From contig JAUVRV010000053.1 in NCBI GenBank assembly GCA_030597435.1, positions 1 to 10,515 of the forward strand: DNA of 10,515 nucleotides. Reading direction: 5' to 3'. The translations under genes and the position numbers were made by a program. The notes under the pieces were generated by a model. That model was not told where the DNA came from and made no database searches. It saw nothing but the letters and a program-made list of their open reading frames with translations. Positions 1 to 7,524 of this stretch are shown here, piece after piece (the first letter of the stretch is position 1; each line of letters begins with the position of its first letter). This DNA comes from Gemmatimonadales bacterium (GTDB taxonomy: Bacteria > Gemmatimonadota > Gemmatimonadetes > Gemmatimonadales > GWC2-71-9).

Positions 1-1529
1 AAGTCCTCTACCGTGACACCCTCTTCGCCGGTGACCTGCATCATCTGCTGAATGCCATCACCGCGTTTCAGGAGTTCCATCAACTCTTTCACGCGGTCGG
101 TCCACCCGAACACCATCTCTTTATCGAACCAGGCCGCCAGCTGATCCAGGTAACGCGACCAGGAGAGCAGCGGATCGACAGCCGGATAGAACCGTTTGTA
201 CGCGCGGTCTGCACTCAGACCGAGAAACGCCTTGACCGTGCTGAGTGTCGATTGGGTGACCGGTTCCTCGAAGTTCCCGCCTGCGGGCGACACGGTACCG
301 ATCATTGTCAGAGCACCGACAGTTCCATCGTTGGTGCGAATGACACCAGCACGTTCGTACACTCCACGAATCGCCGAGTCGAGATAGGCTGGGAACGCCT
401 CTTCGCCGGGGATCTCCTCCATGCGCCCCGAGGTTTCGCGCATCGCCTGAGCCCAGCGTGAAGTCGAGTCCGCCAACAGCAGTGTGTCATACCCCATCTG
501 GCGGTAATATTCGCCCAGCGCAATGCCGGTATAGATCGATGCCTCTCGTGCCGCAACCGGCATCGACGACGTGTTGCATATGATGATCGTCCGATCCATC
601 AATGCGCCACCCGATTTCGGATCAATGAGTTCGGGGAACTCGGTGATCGTCTCGACCACTTCACCGGCCCGCTCGCCGCACGCTACCACAATCACGATAT
701 CGACAGATGAATGGCGTGAGATCAAGTGCTGCAGTACCGTCTTGCCTGACCCGAAGGGGCCGGGGATGCACGCCGTGCCGCCACGTGCGATGGGGAAGAA
801 AGTATCTATGAGGCGTTGGGTCGTGACCATCGGCTCCGATGGGTACAGGCGCTCGGAGTACTTGCGCCGCAGCAGCAGGTCAGGGAGCGCCCTTCTGACC
901 GGCCAACGCTGCGCCATGGTCAACGGTCGTTCGCGGCCACCTTCCTCGCGCACCCTGGCCACGGTCGTATCGACGGTGCAGTTGCCACCCTGGATCCAAG
1001 TCAACTCAACGGTATCCGGCTCGTCGAACGGTATCATGATCTTGTGAGTGAATCGGCCCTCTGGCACCGTGCCAATCACGTCACCGGCATGCAGTCGCTG
1101 CCCTACTTCTGCCACTGGGGTAAACGACCACTTGTTCTCGGTGTCGAGTGGCGGCACCTCGATGCCTCTGGGCAGAAAGAAGCCATGTTGCACCGCGATC
1201 ACCTCGAGCGGATTCTGCAGCCCGTCGTACACCTGGCCCAGAAGGCCCGGCCCCAGCTTGACCGAGAGCAGCTTGCCGGTCTGCTCTACGAGATCTCCGA
1301 CCGCCACTCCTCTGGTTTCCTCGTAGACCTGTGCTTCGGCGGTACGACCCCTGACGCGCAGCACTTCCGCCTTGAGCTTCTCATCCGTGCCCTGCGGGCA
1401 AATGAGAACGACCTCATTCTTCATGAGGGCGCCGGGTTTGGCTCCGCCGTCTTCCAACTCTATGGTTACGAGCCCCTGCTGCACCGAGACTACTCTGGCG
1501 CTCGCCCGCTTCACTGATTCTTGTGACAT
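1..1529 (-). CDS. atpA: V/A-type ATPase catalytic subunit A (3' end outside window)
   Basis: Catalytic subunit of the soluble V1/A1 head, which hydrolyses or makes ATP at the A/B interfaces. About 509 codons are present; roughly 80 C-terminal residues of a typical ~590-residue subunit lie beyond the left edge. I read the frame directly from the minus strand. Visible motifs: P-loop GPFGSGKT at residues 257-264 (Lys263, Thr264), the catalytic glutamate in CGERAGE (Glu286), Walker B LLLADSTSRW (Asp354), and the conserved stretches NTSSMPVAARE, EEIPGEEAFPAYL and SPAGGNFEEPVTQ. The A-specific 'non-homologous' insertion lies before the P-loop (GPGLLGQVYDGLQNPL onward). The wording of these blocks resembles chlamydial AtpA. 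The ATG at 1529 follows GGGAG six bases upstream. It is the last visible gene of the operon, 46 bases after the DUF2764 gene. The active site looks intact. Confidence 0.97.
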   Translation of the reverse strand, partial: MSQESVKRASARVVSVQQGLVTIELEDGGAKPGALMKNEVVLICPQGTDEKLKAEVLRVRGRTAEAQVYEETRGVAVGDLVEQTGKLLSVKLGPGLLGQVYDGLQNPLEVIAVQHGFFLPRGIEVPPLDTENKWSFTPVAEVGQRLHAGDVIGTVPEGRFTHKIMIPFDEPDTVELTWIQGGNCTVDTTVARVREEGGRERPLTMAQRWPVRRALPDLLLRRKYSERLYPSEPMVTTQRLIDTFFPIARGGTACIPGPFGSGKTVLQHLISRHSSVDIVIVVACGERAGEVVETITEFPELIDPKSGGALMDRTIIICNTSSMPVAAREASIYTGIALGEYYRQMGYDTLLLADSTSRWAQAMRETSGRMEEIPGEEAFPAYLDSAIRGVYERAGVIRTNDGTVGALTMIGTVSPAGGNFEEPVTQSTLSTVKAFLGLSADRAYKRFYPAVDPLLSWSRYLDQLAAWFDKEMVFGWTDRVKELMELLKRGDGIQQMMQVTGEEGVTVED

Positions 1530-1575
1530 CTCAAACTCCCAATAATCGGCGCTGTTGTTCGCGCGGTGCCGTCGG

Positions 1576-2271
1576 TCACGACAGCGATGCCTCGAACAAC
1601 TCCGCATGCTCTCCCAATCCTTCACTCACTAGCCGATTGAATCTCTTCTGAGCCAACTCACCGTCATACGCGGCCCACCGATCAATGATATCCCAACGCA
1701 GCACGTACAGGGCAACCGCCTCGAAGCTGAAATAGTGGCCCTCCGCGGCGCGTGACACGTACTGCCAAGCGACACCGAGCAGTTCACGCTCGAACCCCAG
1801 CGTGTCGTTCTCACTGATCAAGCGACTGAATTCGGCCACCCATGGCATGATGCCGCCGAGCCCGAAATCGGCAGACGACCACTGCTGCTCTATGTGTCTC
1901 ACCCACCGTCCGTAGCCCCACCGCTCACCTCGACTTGGGGGCGGTCTGCCCAATGTTCGCCGCCGCAAGCCAGCCACCACCGTGCGAACCTCCAACCGCC
2001 ACGTGAGTACGTCGCGCAGCGTGCTACTGCGAATCCGTGGTATGAGATCGTGCGCATGCTCGAGGATCTCCCGGTCCGTGATGTCGAGTGGTAGCCGGTC
2101 CCACCGCATCAGGTCTTCGATCTCGGCCAACTCTGCCCGATCGTCGGGCTCCAACATCGCCAATCTGCGGTCCAGTCGCAGTCTGGAAATCGGGGTCTGG
2201 CCGCTGGTGAAGTACGGCCGTAGCGGTGGCAGACTCGCCATGAGCATGTAGTAGCGCGGCGAACGAGCCAT
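1576..2271 (-). CDS. DUF2764-type V-ATPase operon protein (possible subunit C/d counterpart)
   Basis: 231 residues, soluble, mostly helical, no signal peptide or membrane segment. It resembles the DUF2764 proteins found between the E and A genes in chlamydial, spirochaetal and Bacteroidetes V-ATPase operons: an N-terminal YYML-ASLPPL block (residues 7-17), a central WRLEVRTVVAGLRRR segment (91-105), and a C-terminal helix pair with LRWDIIDRW (191-199) followed by FNRL. The E-DUF2764-A order seen here matches those operons. The family has no demonstrated function that I know of. Because Thermus-type operons carry the C subunit near this place and no C gene is visible here, a role as the socket joining central stalk to membrane ring is plausible, but that is inference. 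The ATG at 2271 is preceded by GAGGGG; the gap from the E gene is 15 bases. Confidence 0.85.
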   Translation of the reverse strand: MARSPRYYMLMASLPPLRPYFTSGQTPISRLRLDRRLAMLEPDDRAELAEIEDLMRWDRLPLDITDREILEHAHDLIPRIRSSTLRDVLTWRLEVRTVVAGLRRRTLGRPPPSRGERWGYGRWVRHIEQQWSSADFGLGGIMPWVAEFSRLISENDTLGFERELLGVAWQYVSRAAEGHYFSFEAVALYVLRWDIIDRWAAYDGELAQKRFNRLVSEGLGEHAELFEASLS

Positions 2272-2286
2272 CTGATTACCGACCCC

Positions 2287-2997
2287 TCACCAGACCAGGC
2301 CTTCCATTACGGCCCGGAATCGCGGTTGCAGGTGCTCCAACAGAAGGTCCGCTATCGCTCGGTCGCTCAGATCGAGTTCCAATTCCTCGTCTTTCAACCT
2401 TATCCGGATGCCACGGCTACCGGGCTCGAGCGTGTCGATGATCACGCCGTCACGCCACGTTGCGCTGGCGATCTGTTGGGCAAACTGACTGAGTTTGCTC
2501 TCCAGCTCCTCTGGCCGGCGCTGCAACTCTTCGAGCCCAATGACCTCGGGTGGCAGCAAGACCTCCACGTGCTCCGCCTGATCCGCTTGCGAGTCGTCAC
2601 GAGCCTTCCCCGCCACCTCGACGATCAGTCGCCGCAGGAACTCTTCATCTACCAGCTGCTTCGCGACCAGTGACCTCATCTGGCCCTCGAGCCGCTTCCT
2701 CAGAGTCTCGCGCATGCGCAGCACGGTGTCGCGCATCGCCACTCGTAGCGCGTCTTCACCCGAGGCCTGAAGCCGCTCCGATTCCTGATGAGCCTCTTCC
2801 ACAATGGCCGCGGCCTTTTCGCGGGCGTCCTTGATGATCGTCTCGCCCTCCCGCTCGGCCTCGCCGATGAACTCGTCCCTGGCCGCGCGACCCGCCGCTA
2901 CACCCTGTTGTCGTAGACGCTCGATCAGTGCCTCGACACCCGAGGAGGTCGCCTCGGTGTCCGCTGACCCACCAGCCGGACTCTTATTGTCTGCCAT
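2287..2997 (-). CDS. atpE: V/A-type ATPase peripheral stalk subunit E
   Basis: 236 residues. Subunit E forms the outer stalk that holds the A3B3 head against rotation. The N-terminal ~20 residues are polar and low-complexity. Residues of about 20-115 form a highly charged coiled coil rich in Glu, Arg and Ala, with the typical EAEREGETIIKDAREKA-like pattern. The remainder is the compact C-terminal domain (GVIIDTLEPGSRGIRIRLKDEELELDL, then a helix near the C terminus). In the classical stator E pairs with G, but no G gene is seen here. The ATG at 2997 lies 15 bases after the K stop, behind a GGGGG run. The gene lies in the middle of the operon, immediately before the DUF2764 gene. Length and architecture are normal for the family, although primary sequence in subunit E is weakly conserved. 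Confidence 0.9.
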   Translation of the reverse strand: MADNKSPAGGSADTEATSSGVEALIERLRQQGVAAGRAARDEFIGEAEREGETIIKDAREKAAAIVEEAHQESERLQASGEDALRVAMRDTVLRMRETLRKRLEGQMRSLVAKQLVDEEFLRRLIVEVAGKARDDSQADQAEHVEVLLPPEVIGLEELQRRPEELESKLSQFAQQIASATWRDGVIIDTLEPGSRGIRIRLKDEELELDLSDRAIADLLLEHLQPRFRAVMEGLVW

Positions 2998-3012
2998 TCG
3001 TTGCCCCCACTG

Positions 3013-3462
3013 TTACCCGGCCAAACTTCCAGCCAACACCAACGCAAAGACGAACACGAACACCGCGAAGCCCTCGACGATCGCCGCGGGAGCGATCGAG
3101 AGACCGAACACCTCGGGCTTGGCCTTTGAGGCGTTTATGGAAGAAGCCAGTGCCTTTCCCTGGCTAATCGCCGACATCATGAGACCGACACCCGTGAGAA
3201 TGCCGATTGCGGCAAGACCCGGTGCGGTCTCGACTGTCACCGGATGGGCCATCAAGGCAAACATCACCACGATTCCATAGATCGTCTGAGACGATGGCAA
3301 CGCGGTGAGACCGATGAAACGGCCGTACCCGCTTTCAACCTCGAGCAGTGCGCCACACGCTGCTTGCCCGGCAATCATGCATCCCACCATGCTGCCGATG
3401 GCTCCAAGGGCGAGAGGACTGAAGGTCCCCGCCCAGCCCAACAACTCCATCACTGCGTCCAC
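3013..3462 (-). CDS. atpK: V/A-type ATPase membrane rotor subunit K (16-kDa type)
   Basis: 149 residues if started at GTG 3462. Double-hairpin proteolipid of the rotor ring with four membrane helices (about residues 14-40, 58-76, 80-108 and 118-146). Against Enterococcus hirae NtpK, the residues of the ion site are matched: Leu55, Ser58 (Thr64 in NtpK), Gln59, Tyr62 in ALPSSQTIYG; Gln101 in ISQGKA; and the carboxylate Glu130 in AIVEGFAVF. Each double hairpin thus has one carboxylate, in helix 4, with Gln in helix 2. I chose GTG 3462 because AAGGAG lies eight bases upstream; ATG 3450, which overlaps the I stop as TGATG, is an alternative start (145 residues). A longer frame reaching ATG 3522 would lie inside the I gene and adds a non-family, charged N terminus. 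Start position is the main doubt. Confidence 0.95.
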   Translation of the reverse strand: MDAVMELLGWAGTFSPLALGAIGSMVGCMIAGQAACGALLEVESGYGRFIGLTALPSSQTIYGIVVMFALMAHPVTVETAPGLAAIGILTGVGLMMSAISQGKALASSINASKAKPEVFGLSIAPAAIVEGFAVFVFVFALVLAGSLAG

Positions 3463-5249
3463 GATAGTGTCTCCTTTCTCCGGAAGGCCTTGAACGTCTC
3501 GCCCTCCCCGGAAACCCCCCAATTGTAAAACTCAATGAGATTCAATCTCAGGCCATGTACCACACCGCTGATGATAGCAAGAATGATGTTGAGCACGTGA
3601 CCGAGAACCAGAATTGCCAATCCGAACAACAGCCCGATGCCAGGCGTGTCCATTGCCTGAACCGCTAGCTGATTGAACGTGACGGCAAGTGATGCACTGG
3701 ATAGTCCCAGTGCAAAGAGACGCAAGTAGCTGAGCACGTCTCCAAATGCGCTCGAGAGTCCCATCGCTGCCTTGAGACCGTCGAACAGTCGCCAGAGTAG
3801 ATCCGTGCCACGTTTGAGTGGTCGCTCGCTACTGAACAGGAAGATCAAGGCACCACCGGCACCCATCACCCACCACGCAACATTCGTGAAGGGACTGTCC
3901 AAACCCAGCAGCATGACTGCGATACCGGTCAGCACAATGACAACCCACCCAAGCGGCGCCAACGCTACCCAGGAGCCGCGACGATTCCACGCAACCATGA
4001 GATTGGCCAGCACGACGTGTGTTCCCCCCACCACAACAGACAGCTTCATCATGCTATTGAAATCGTTGATCTCGAGGACCTTGAGCGAGCCAACAAACGA
4101 GTCTACCGCAGGGGCGACCCCGAAATAGCTGCCTACGAGGACACCGTAGGCCACCGAGGCTCCTACAATGGAAGCCGCCAGACTACGCATGCGTTTGCCG
4201 GTATCGCTCCGCCCCATCTTGGGCCACAGGAACGCCAGCCCGATCGCCAAGAGGGCCGCGTACCCGGCATCCGAGAGTATCATCGCAAAGAACAGCGCGA
4301 ACGAGATGAAGATCACCGCGGACGGGTCCCAGTCCCGGTAGCCGGGCAGCTGGAAGAACGCAACCAGGTCCTCACCGGCGGCGAGCTTGGGCGGGTTCTC
4401 GAGTAGCACCGGCGGTGTGTCGTCCAACGCGGGTTCCTCTAGGGTACACGCCAACCCGTGTCGCTCCGCGAACTCGACGACCTCCTGCGCGCGTTTGACC
4501 GGAACCCAGCCCTGGACCGCGAACAGGTCTTCCGCATCAAGAGTCTGCGTACCGGCATACTCTAGTGCAGCACGGTTCTCGGCCCGAGCCATGTCATGCT
4601 TGACTAGCCCCAACCAACGAGTCAGCGTCCAGCGTTCCGCGACGATCTCCTCGGCTTCCGCCTCGGCCAACTCTTCCTGCCAGCGCAGCTCCGACAGCGA
4701 GTAGCGGCCGATGTCCACCGATGGAACTGGCATCGCTTCGGCCGAAGGTTGGGTTTTCGAAATCACCACGACGTATGCGTTGCGATTATCCTTGCGGACC
4801 ATGTGCCAGGTCAGATCGCTCGCGCGCACTAGCTTCATCTTGTGCAGCGGTACTACATGAAACCACAGTCGCATCCCACCCAGCTTGGCGGGAGACGGGA
4901 GGTCAAAATCACCCCAAGGCTCGACTTCGCTGATCTGGTGCCTCAGTTCGTCGATCCGGTCGTGCACAGCGCGACGGCGTTGCTGATTCCACAGTGCCTT
5001 CTCGACGATCGCATCGAGGTCGTAGTCCTCATCCTCAGAGACCGGTCGCCGCTTGATCGGACTGTTCTCTAAATAGCGCAGTGCCTCGTAGGTGTCCTTC
5101 GGTTGCGCGGAGGGCAACTCGGTGTGGCGTTCCGATTCACGGAGATTGACCAGGTGCAGGCACCCTAGCTCCTGCAGGCCGCCGAGGATTGAGTCCTTCT
5201 GATCCGAGATCCCATACAGGGTTAGTCGCTTGAGGCGCAAGATGCTCAC
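3450..5249 (-). CDS. atpI: V/A-type ATPase membrane stator subunit I (a-subunit homologue)
   Basis: 599 residues, a little shorter than many family members. The N-terminal half (about 1-300) is the soluble arm with helical segments that meets the peripheral stalk; it begins with a typical LKRLTLYG sheet strand. The C-terminal half carries about seven or eight membrane helices, starting at DPSAVIFISFALFFAMILSDAGY. The two arginines expected on the proton/sodium path are visible: Arg510 in SYLRLFALGL, and Arg568 in HGLRLNLIEFYNW, with the conserved Glu573 just after it. Translation starts with GTG at 5249, overlapping the D stop as GTGA, so it is probably coupled to D. The 3' end overlaps the K start. 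The protein forms the ion half-channels against the K ring. Confidence 0.96.
   Translation of the reverse strand: MSILRLKRLTLYGISDQKDSILGGLQELGCLHLVNLRESERHTELPSAQPKDTYEALRYLENSPIKRRPVSEDEDYDLDAIVEKALWNQQRRRAVHDRIDELRHQISEVEPWGDFDLPSPAKLGGMRLWFHVVPLHKMKLVRASDLTWHMVRKDNRNAYVVVISKTQPSAEAMPVPSVDIGRYSLSELRWQEELAEAEAEEIVAERWTLTRWLGLVKHDMARAENRAALEYAGTQTLDAEDLFAVQGWVPVKRAQEVVEFAERHGLACTLEEPALDDTPPVLLENPPKLAAGEDLVAFFQLPGYRDWDPSAVIFISFALFFAMILSDAGYAALLAIGLAFLWPKMGRSDTGKRMRSLAASIVGASVAYGVLVGSYFGVAPAVDSFVGSLKVLEINDFNSMMKLSVVVGGTHVVLANLMVAWNRRGSWVALAPLGWVVIVLTGIAVMLLGLDSPFTNVAWWVMGAGGALIFLFSSERPLKRGTDLLWRLFDGLKAAMGLSSAFGDVLSYLRLFALGLSSASLAVTFNQLAVQAMDTPGIGLLFGLAILVLGHVLNIILAIISGVVHGLRLNLIEFYNWGVSGEGETFKAFRRKETLSWTQ
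3471..3476 (-). promoter_or_regulatory. Shine-Dalgarno AAGGAG deciding the K start
   Basis: AAGGAG on the minus strand lies inside the last codons of the I gene, eight bases before GTG 3462. It is the strongest Shine-Dalgarno match I see in the operon, and it favours GTG 3462 over ATG 3450. A strong site is what would be expected for a ring subunit needed in several copies per complex (inference). Confidence 0.7.
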
Positions 5250-5851
5250 AGGATCCCCGCCACTATCCGCTTCTTCTTGGAGATCTTCGCCTGCACCACA
5301 CCAGCCCGCTCCGTATCCGACAGATAGATCCGGATTCGCCGGATACTTTTGCGCGTGCGTGGAATCAACACCTTCTCAAACAGGTTGACACGCTGAGTGA
5401 TTTTGCGGACACCGACCTCCAACAGATCCAACCGACGCCGCTCCACCTGTACGCGGATTCTGAGTTCCATAGTCTCTCGCAGCAACTGCGCCAACCTGTC
5501 GACCCAGTGAGGGCGACCGAGCAAGCCGTACTCGCGCACCTCGATTTCGGTCGACTCCAGGACCGGCAGCTTCACCCCCACTACGTTTCCCTGCCCCAGC
5601 GCCACGTGTTTGACCTGGACCAGCCCGGTGAGATCGACGTCTTCTCGTGAAGCCATGGGGAACTGCTCCGCAATCAGACTGTCGATCGGCGCGAGTTCTC
5701 GCTCGGTGATCTTGAGTGCGGCGGCGGCTTTCACACGTTCGGCGAGCAACTGCTTGCGTTTGAGATCGAGGGACGGCAGAAAACGCTCGAAGATCTTGAG
5801 TTGCTGGACTTGCTTGCTCAGCGTGGCCTTGTTCAGCGCCAGTCTTGCCAT
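5246..5851 (-). CDS. atpD: V/A-type ATPase central stalk subunit D
   Basis: 201 residues, normal for the family. Subunit D is the rotating shaft inside the A3B3 head; its long N- and C-terminal helices form an antiparallel coiled coil. Visible are the typical start ALNKATLSKQVQQLKIFERF with the LKRKQLL block (residues 31-37), a middle segment that is the short globular part (about 65-115), and the C-terminal helix with VRKITQRVNLFEKVLIPRTR and IRRIRIYLSD, which are family hallmarks. The extreme C terminus is basic (KISKKKR). ATG 5851 follows the B stop after CCC, so re-initiation or coupling is likely. In Thermus and Enterococcus enzymes D pairs with F; no F gene is seen in this window, as in the chlamydial type. 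Confidence 0.95.
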   Translation of the reverse strand: MARLALNKATLSKQVQQLKIFERFLPSLDLKRKQLLAERVKAAAALKITERELAPIDSLIAEQFPMASREDVDLTGLVQVKHVALGQGNVVGVKLPVLESTEIEVREYGLLGRPHWVDRLAQLLRETMELRIRVQVERRRLDLLEVGVRKITQRVNLFEKVLIPRTRKSIRRIRIYLSDTERAGVVQAKISKKKRIVAGIL

Positions 5852-5854
5852 GGG

Positions 5855-7204
5855 CTACGCTTGAGCTGCCTGTTTGAAGTACTTGTCGACCAAGGATTGC
5901 TTCATCAGTAGTTCATGCGGCTCGAAACACTCAGACAGGGTCTGCCAACAGAAATCGAGTGCCTCTTCCAGTGGCTGTGCCACCTCAAGCTTCATGAATC
6001 GCTCGCGAAACAGGGTGCCGAACTTGAGCAGCTTGCGATCGAACGGTGAGAGATCGAACGCCATGGCCAGCTTCTGCTCGGCATCGCGGGCCCCAGAATA
6101 GAACCGGATCATGGTGTTCATGATCTGCGAGTGGTCTTCGCGTGTCACCTTGCCAATCACGTGCTGCTTCAAGCGTGACAGCGAGCCGAAAGGATCGAGT
6201 ACTCCATCGTGTAGGTAGTACTGGCCTTCGGTGATGTAGCCGGTGTTGTCCGGTACCGGGTGCGTCACGTCGTTTCCCGGCATCGTAGTAACGGTGAGAA
6301 GCGTAACCGAACCGGCGCCGCGGAAGTCGCAGGCTTTCTCATACCGGCGTGCGAGGCGCGAATAGAGGTCACCCATGTAGCCCCGATTGGAGGGGACCTG
6401 CTCCATGGAAATGCCGATTTCTTTCAGAGCATCGGCGTAGGCCGTCATGTCGGTCAGCAACACGAGGACCCGTTTCCCCTCTTCTACTGCGAACCGCTCG
6501 GCAACAGCCAGCACCATGTCGGGCACCAACACCCGCTCCACGATGGGATCGGACGCCTGATTCACGAACATGATCGTCCGGGGAAACACCCCGGCGTTCT
6601 CGAAGGTAGTCCGGAAGAAGTGGTAATCGTCAAACACCAAACCCAGACCACCGAAGACCACTATGTCAGCGTCCGCCTGGATCCCCACCCGGGCCAGGAA
6701 CGCATTGTATGGCTCTCCTGCCACCGAGAAGATGGGGATCTTCTGACTCTCTACCAGGCAGTTGAACACGTCGATCATCGGCACGTCGGTGCGGATCATC
6801 TTGGAGGCCAGTACACGACGCATCGGATTGACGGTGGGGCCGTCTATCTCCACCCGGGGATCCAACGAGAGATCGGGACCGCCGTCGATTGGCTCGCCGG
6901 TGCCACGGAATACCCGACCGAGGATGTTCTGAGAGTAGATGACCTCGAGCGGGTGCCCGAGAAATCGGGTGACTGCATCGGTCGACAGCCCTTTGGTACC
7001 AGTAAACACCTGCAAGGATACGCGGTTCCGATCGATCATGATGACCTGGGCCAGCGACTGTTCGCTCCCTTCGCCTTCGACTACGGCGAGGTCGCCCAGC
7101 CGGACAACCGATCCTTCAGCAGTGGAGGCCTCCGGAACCGAGACCTTGATGATATCGCCGACTATCTCGAGTACGTGCGAATAACTGACTAGCGACTGAG
7201 CCAT
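5855..7204 (-). CDS. atpB: V/A-type ATPase regulatory (non-catalytic) subunit B
   Basis: 449 residues, full length. Subunit B alternates with A in the head and lacks a working P-loop: the corresponding loop reads SVAGEPYN (residues 160-167) with no Gly-Lys-Thr. Other family blocks: IPMID-type VPMIDVFNCLVESQKIPIFS before that loop, VLVLLTDMTAYADALKEI (246-263), HPVPDNTGYITEGQYYL (315-331), and FGSLSRLKQ with Arg344, the likely arginine finger reaching into the A active site. HPVPDNTGYITEGQ and the following KVTREDH resemble chlamydial AtpB. This is the first gene of the operon as seen here; its ATG follows GGAGG about ten bases upstream, and upstream of it is a 320-base intergenic region with a divergent gene. 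In known relatives B usually follows A, so its place at the front is unusual. Confidence 0.97.
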   Translation of the reverse strand: MAQSLVSYSHVLEIVGDIIKVSVPEASTAEGSVVRLGDLAVVEGEGSEQSLAQVIMIDRNRVSLQVFTGTKGLSTDAVTRFLGHPLEVIYSQNILGRVFRGTGEPIDGGPDLSLDPRVEIDGPTVNPMRRVLASKMIRTDVPMIDVFNCLVESQKIPIFSVAGEPYNAFLARVGIQADADIVVFGGLGLVFDDYHFFRTTFENAGVFPRTIMFVNQASDPIVERVLVPDMVLAVAERFAVEEGKRVLVLLTDMTAYADALKEIGISMEQVPSNRGYMGDLYSRLARRYEKACDFRGAGSVTLLTVTTMPGNDVTHPVPDNTGYITEGQYYLHDGVLDPFGSLSRLKQHVIGKVTREDHSQIMNTMIRFYSGARDAEQKLAMAFDLSPFDRKLLKFGTLFRERFMKLEVAQPLEEALDFCWQTLSECFEPHELLMKQSLVDKYFKQAAQA

Positions 7205-7524
7205 CGCTCTGTTTCCTCCAAATACCCGCGGTAGCCTGTCGGTGTATCCGGTGGAACCAATCCGCGATTCTACTTCACCGGTCCCGGTCCGACGAGAGGG
7301 ACGGATCGGAACGGATTGCGTGCCAAAGGCCTACCGCATTCACCTAAACTGTTTTAAGACAACGAGAACCACCGGTTGGACCAGCCGGTCGAACCCCCGA
7401 TCACCGCCGCTGCCCCAACTAATATCGCTAGGGGGGGAAGCCCCTGCCGAAACCGCCTCCCGTTCGGCTCTGACATGGTCGCGACTGTGGCCCCCGAAGT
7501 ATGTTTCGAAGCTCGAGGTGATCA
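7205..7524. promoter_or_regulatory. Divergent intergenic region between the ATPase operon and the hupE-like gene
   Basis: 320 bases without a supported gene. It must hold the promoters of the leftward ATPase operon and the rightward hupE-like gene. Seen in it: an inverted repeat CCGGTG/CACCGG at 7248-7253 and 7276-7281, in the leader of the B gene; an AT-rich patch around 7341-7362 (CTAAACTGTTTTAAG); a 19-bp palindrome at 7371-7389; a TAATAT box at 7420-7425 reading rightward, without a convincing -35 partner; and a small GGGG/CCCC hairpin at 7430-7445. The hupE-like gene has a good ribosome binding site (GAGGTGA, 7515-7521). I cannot assign a definite promoter in either direction. Confidence 0.6.
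7371..7389. promoter_or_regulatory. 19-bp near-perfect palindrome, candidate operator
   Basis: ACCGGTTGG-A-CCAGCCGGT: two 9-base arms about a single central A, with eight of nine pairs complementary and one mismatch (7376/7384). Size and symmetry suit a dimeric helix-turn-helix regulator. It lies 167 bases upstream of the B start and 136 bases upstream of the hupE-like start, so it could act on either unit. The regulator is not in the window. Confidence 0.5.

Noticed and set aside
816..1517. Long plus-strand open frame (233 codons) and another at 571-1047
   Set aside because: Both lie opposite the clearly coding subunit A gene and show no family-like motifs; they are antisense by-products of GC-rich codon use.
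3463..3522. Extended N terminus of subunit K from ATG 3522
   Set aside because: It would add 20 charged residues not expected in the family and lies within the I gene; GTG 3462 has the better ribosome binding site.
6260..7192. Plus-strand open frame of 310 codons
   Set aside because: Fully antisense to subunit B, which is recognisable throughout; the translation is rich in His, Asp and Gly without domain structure.
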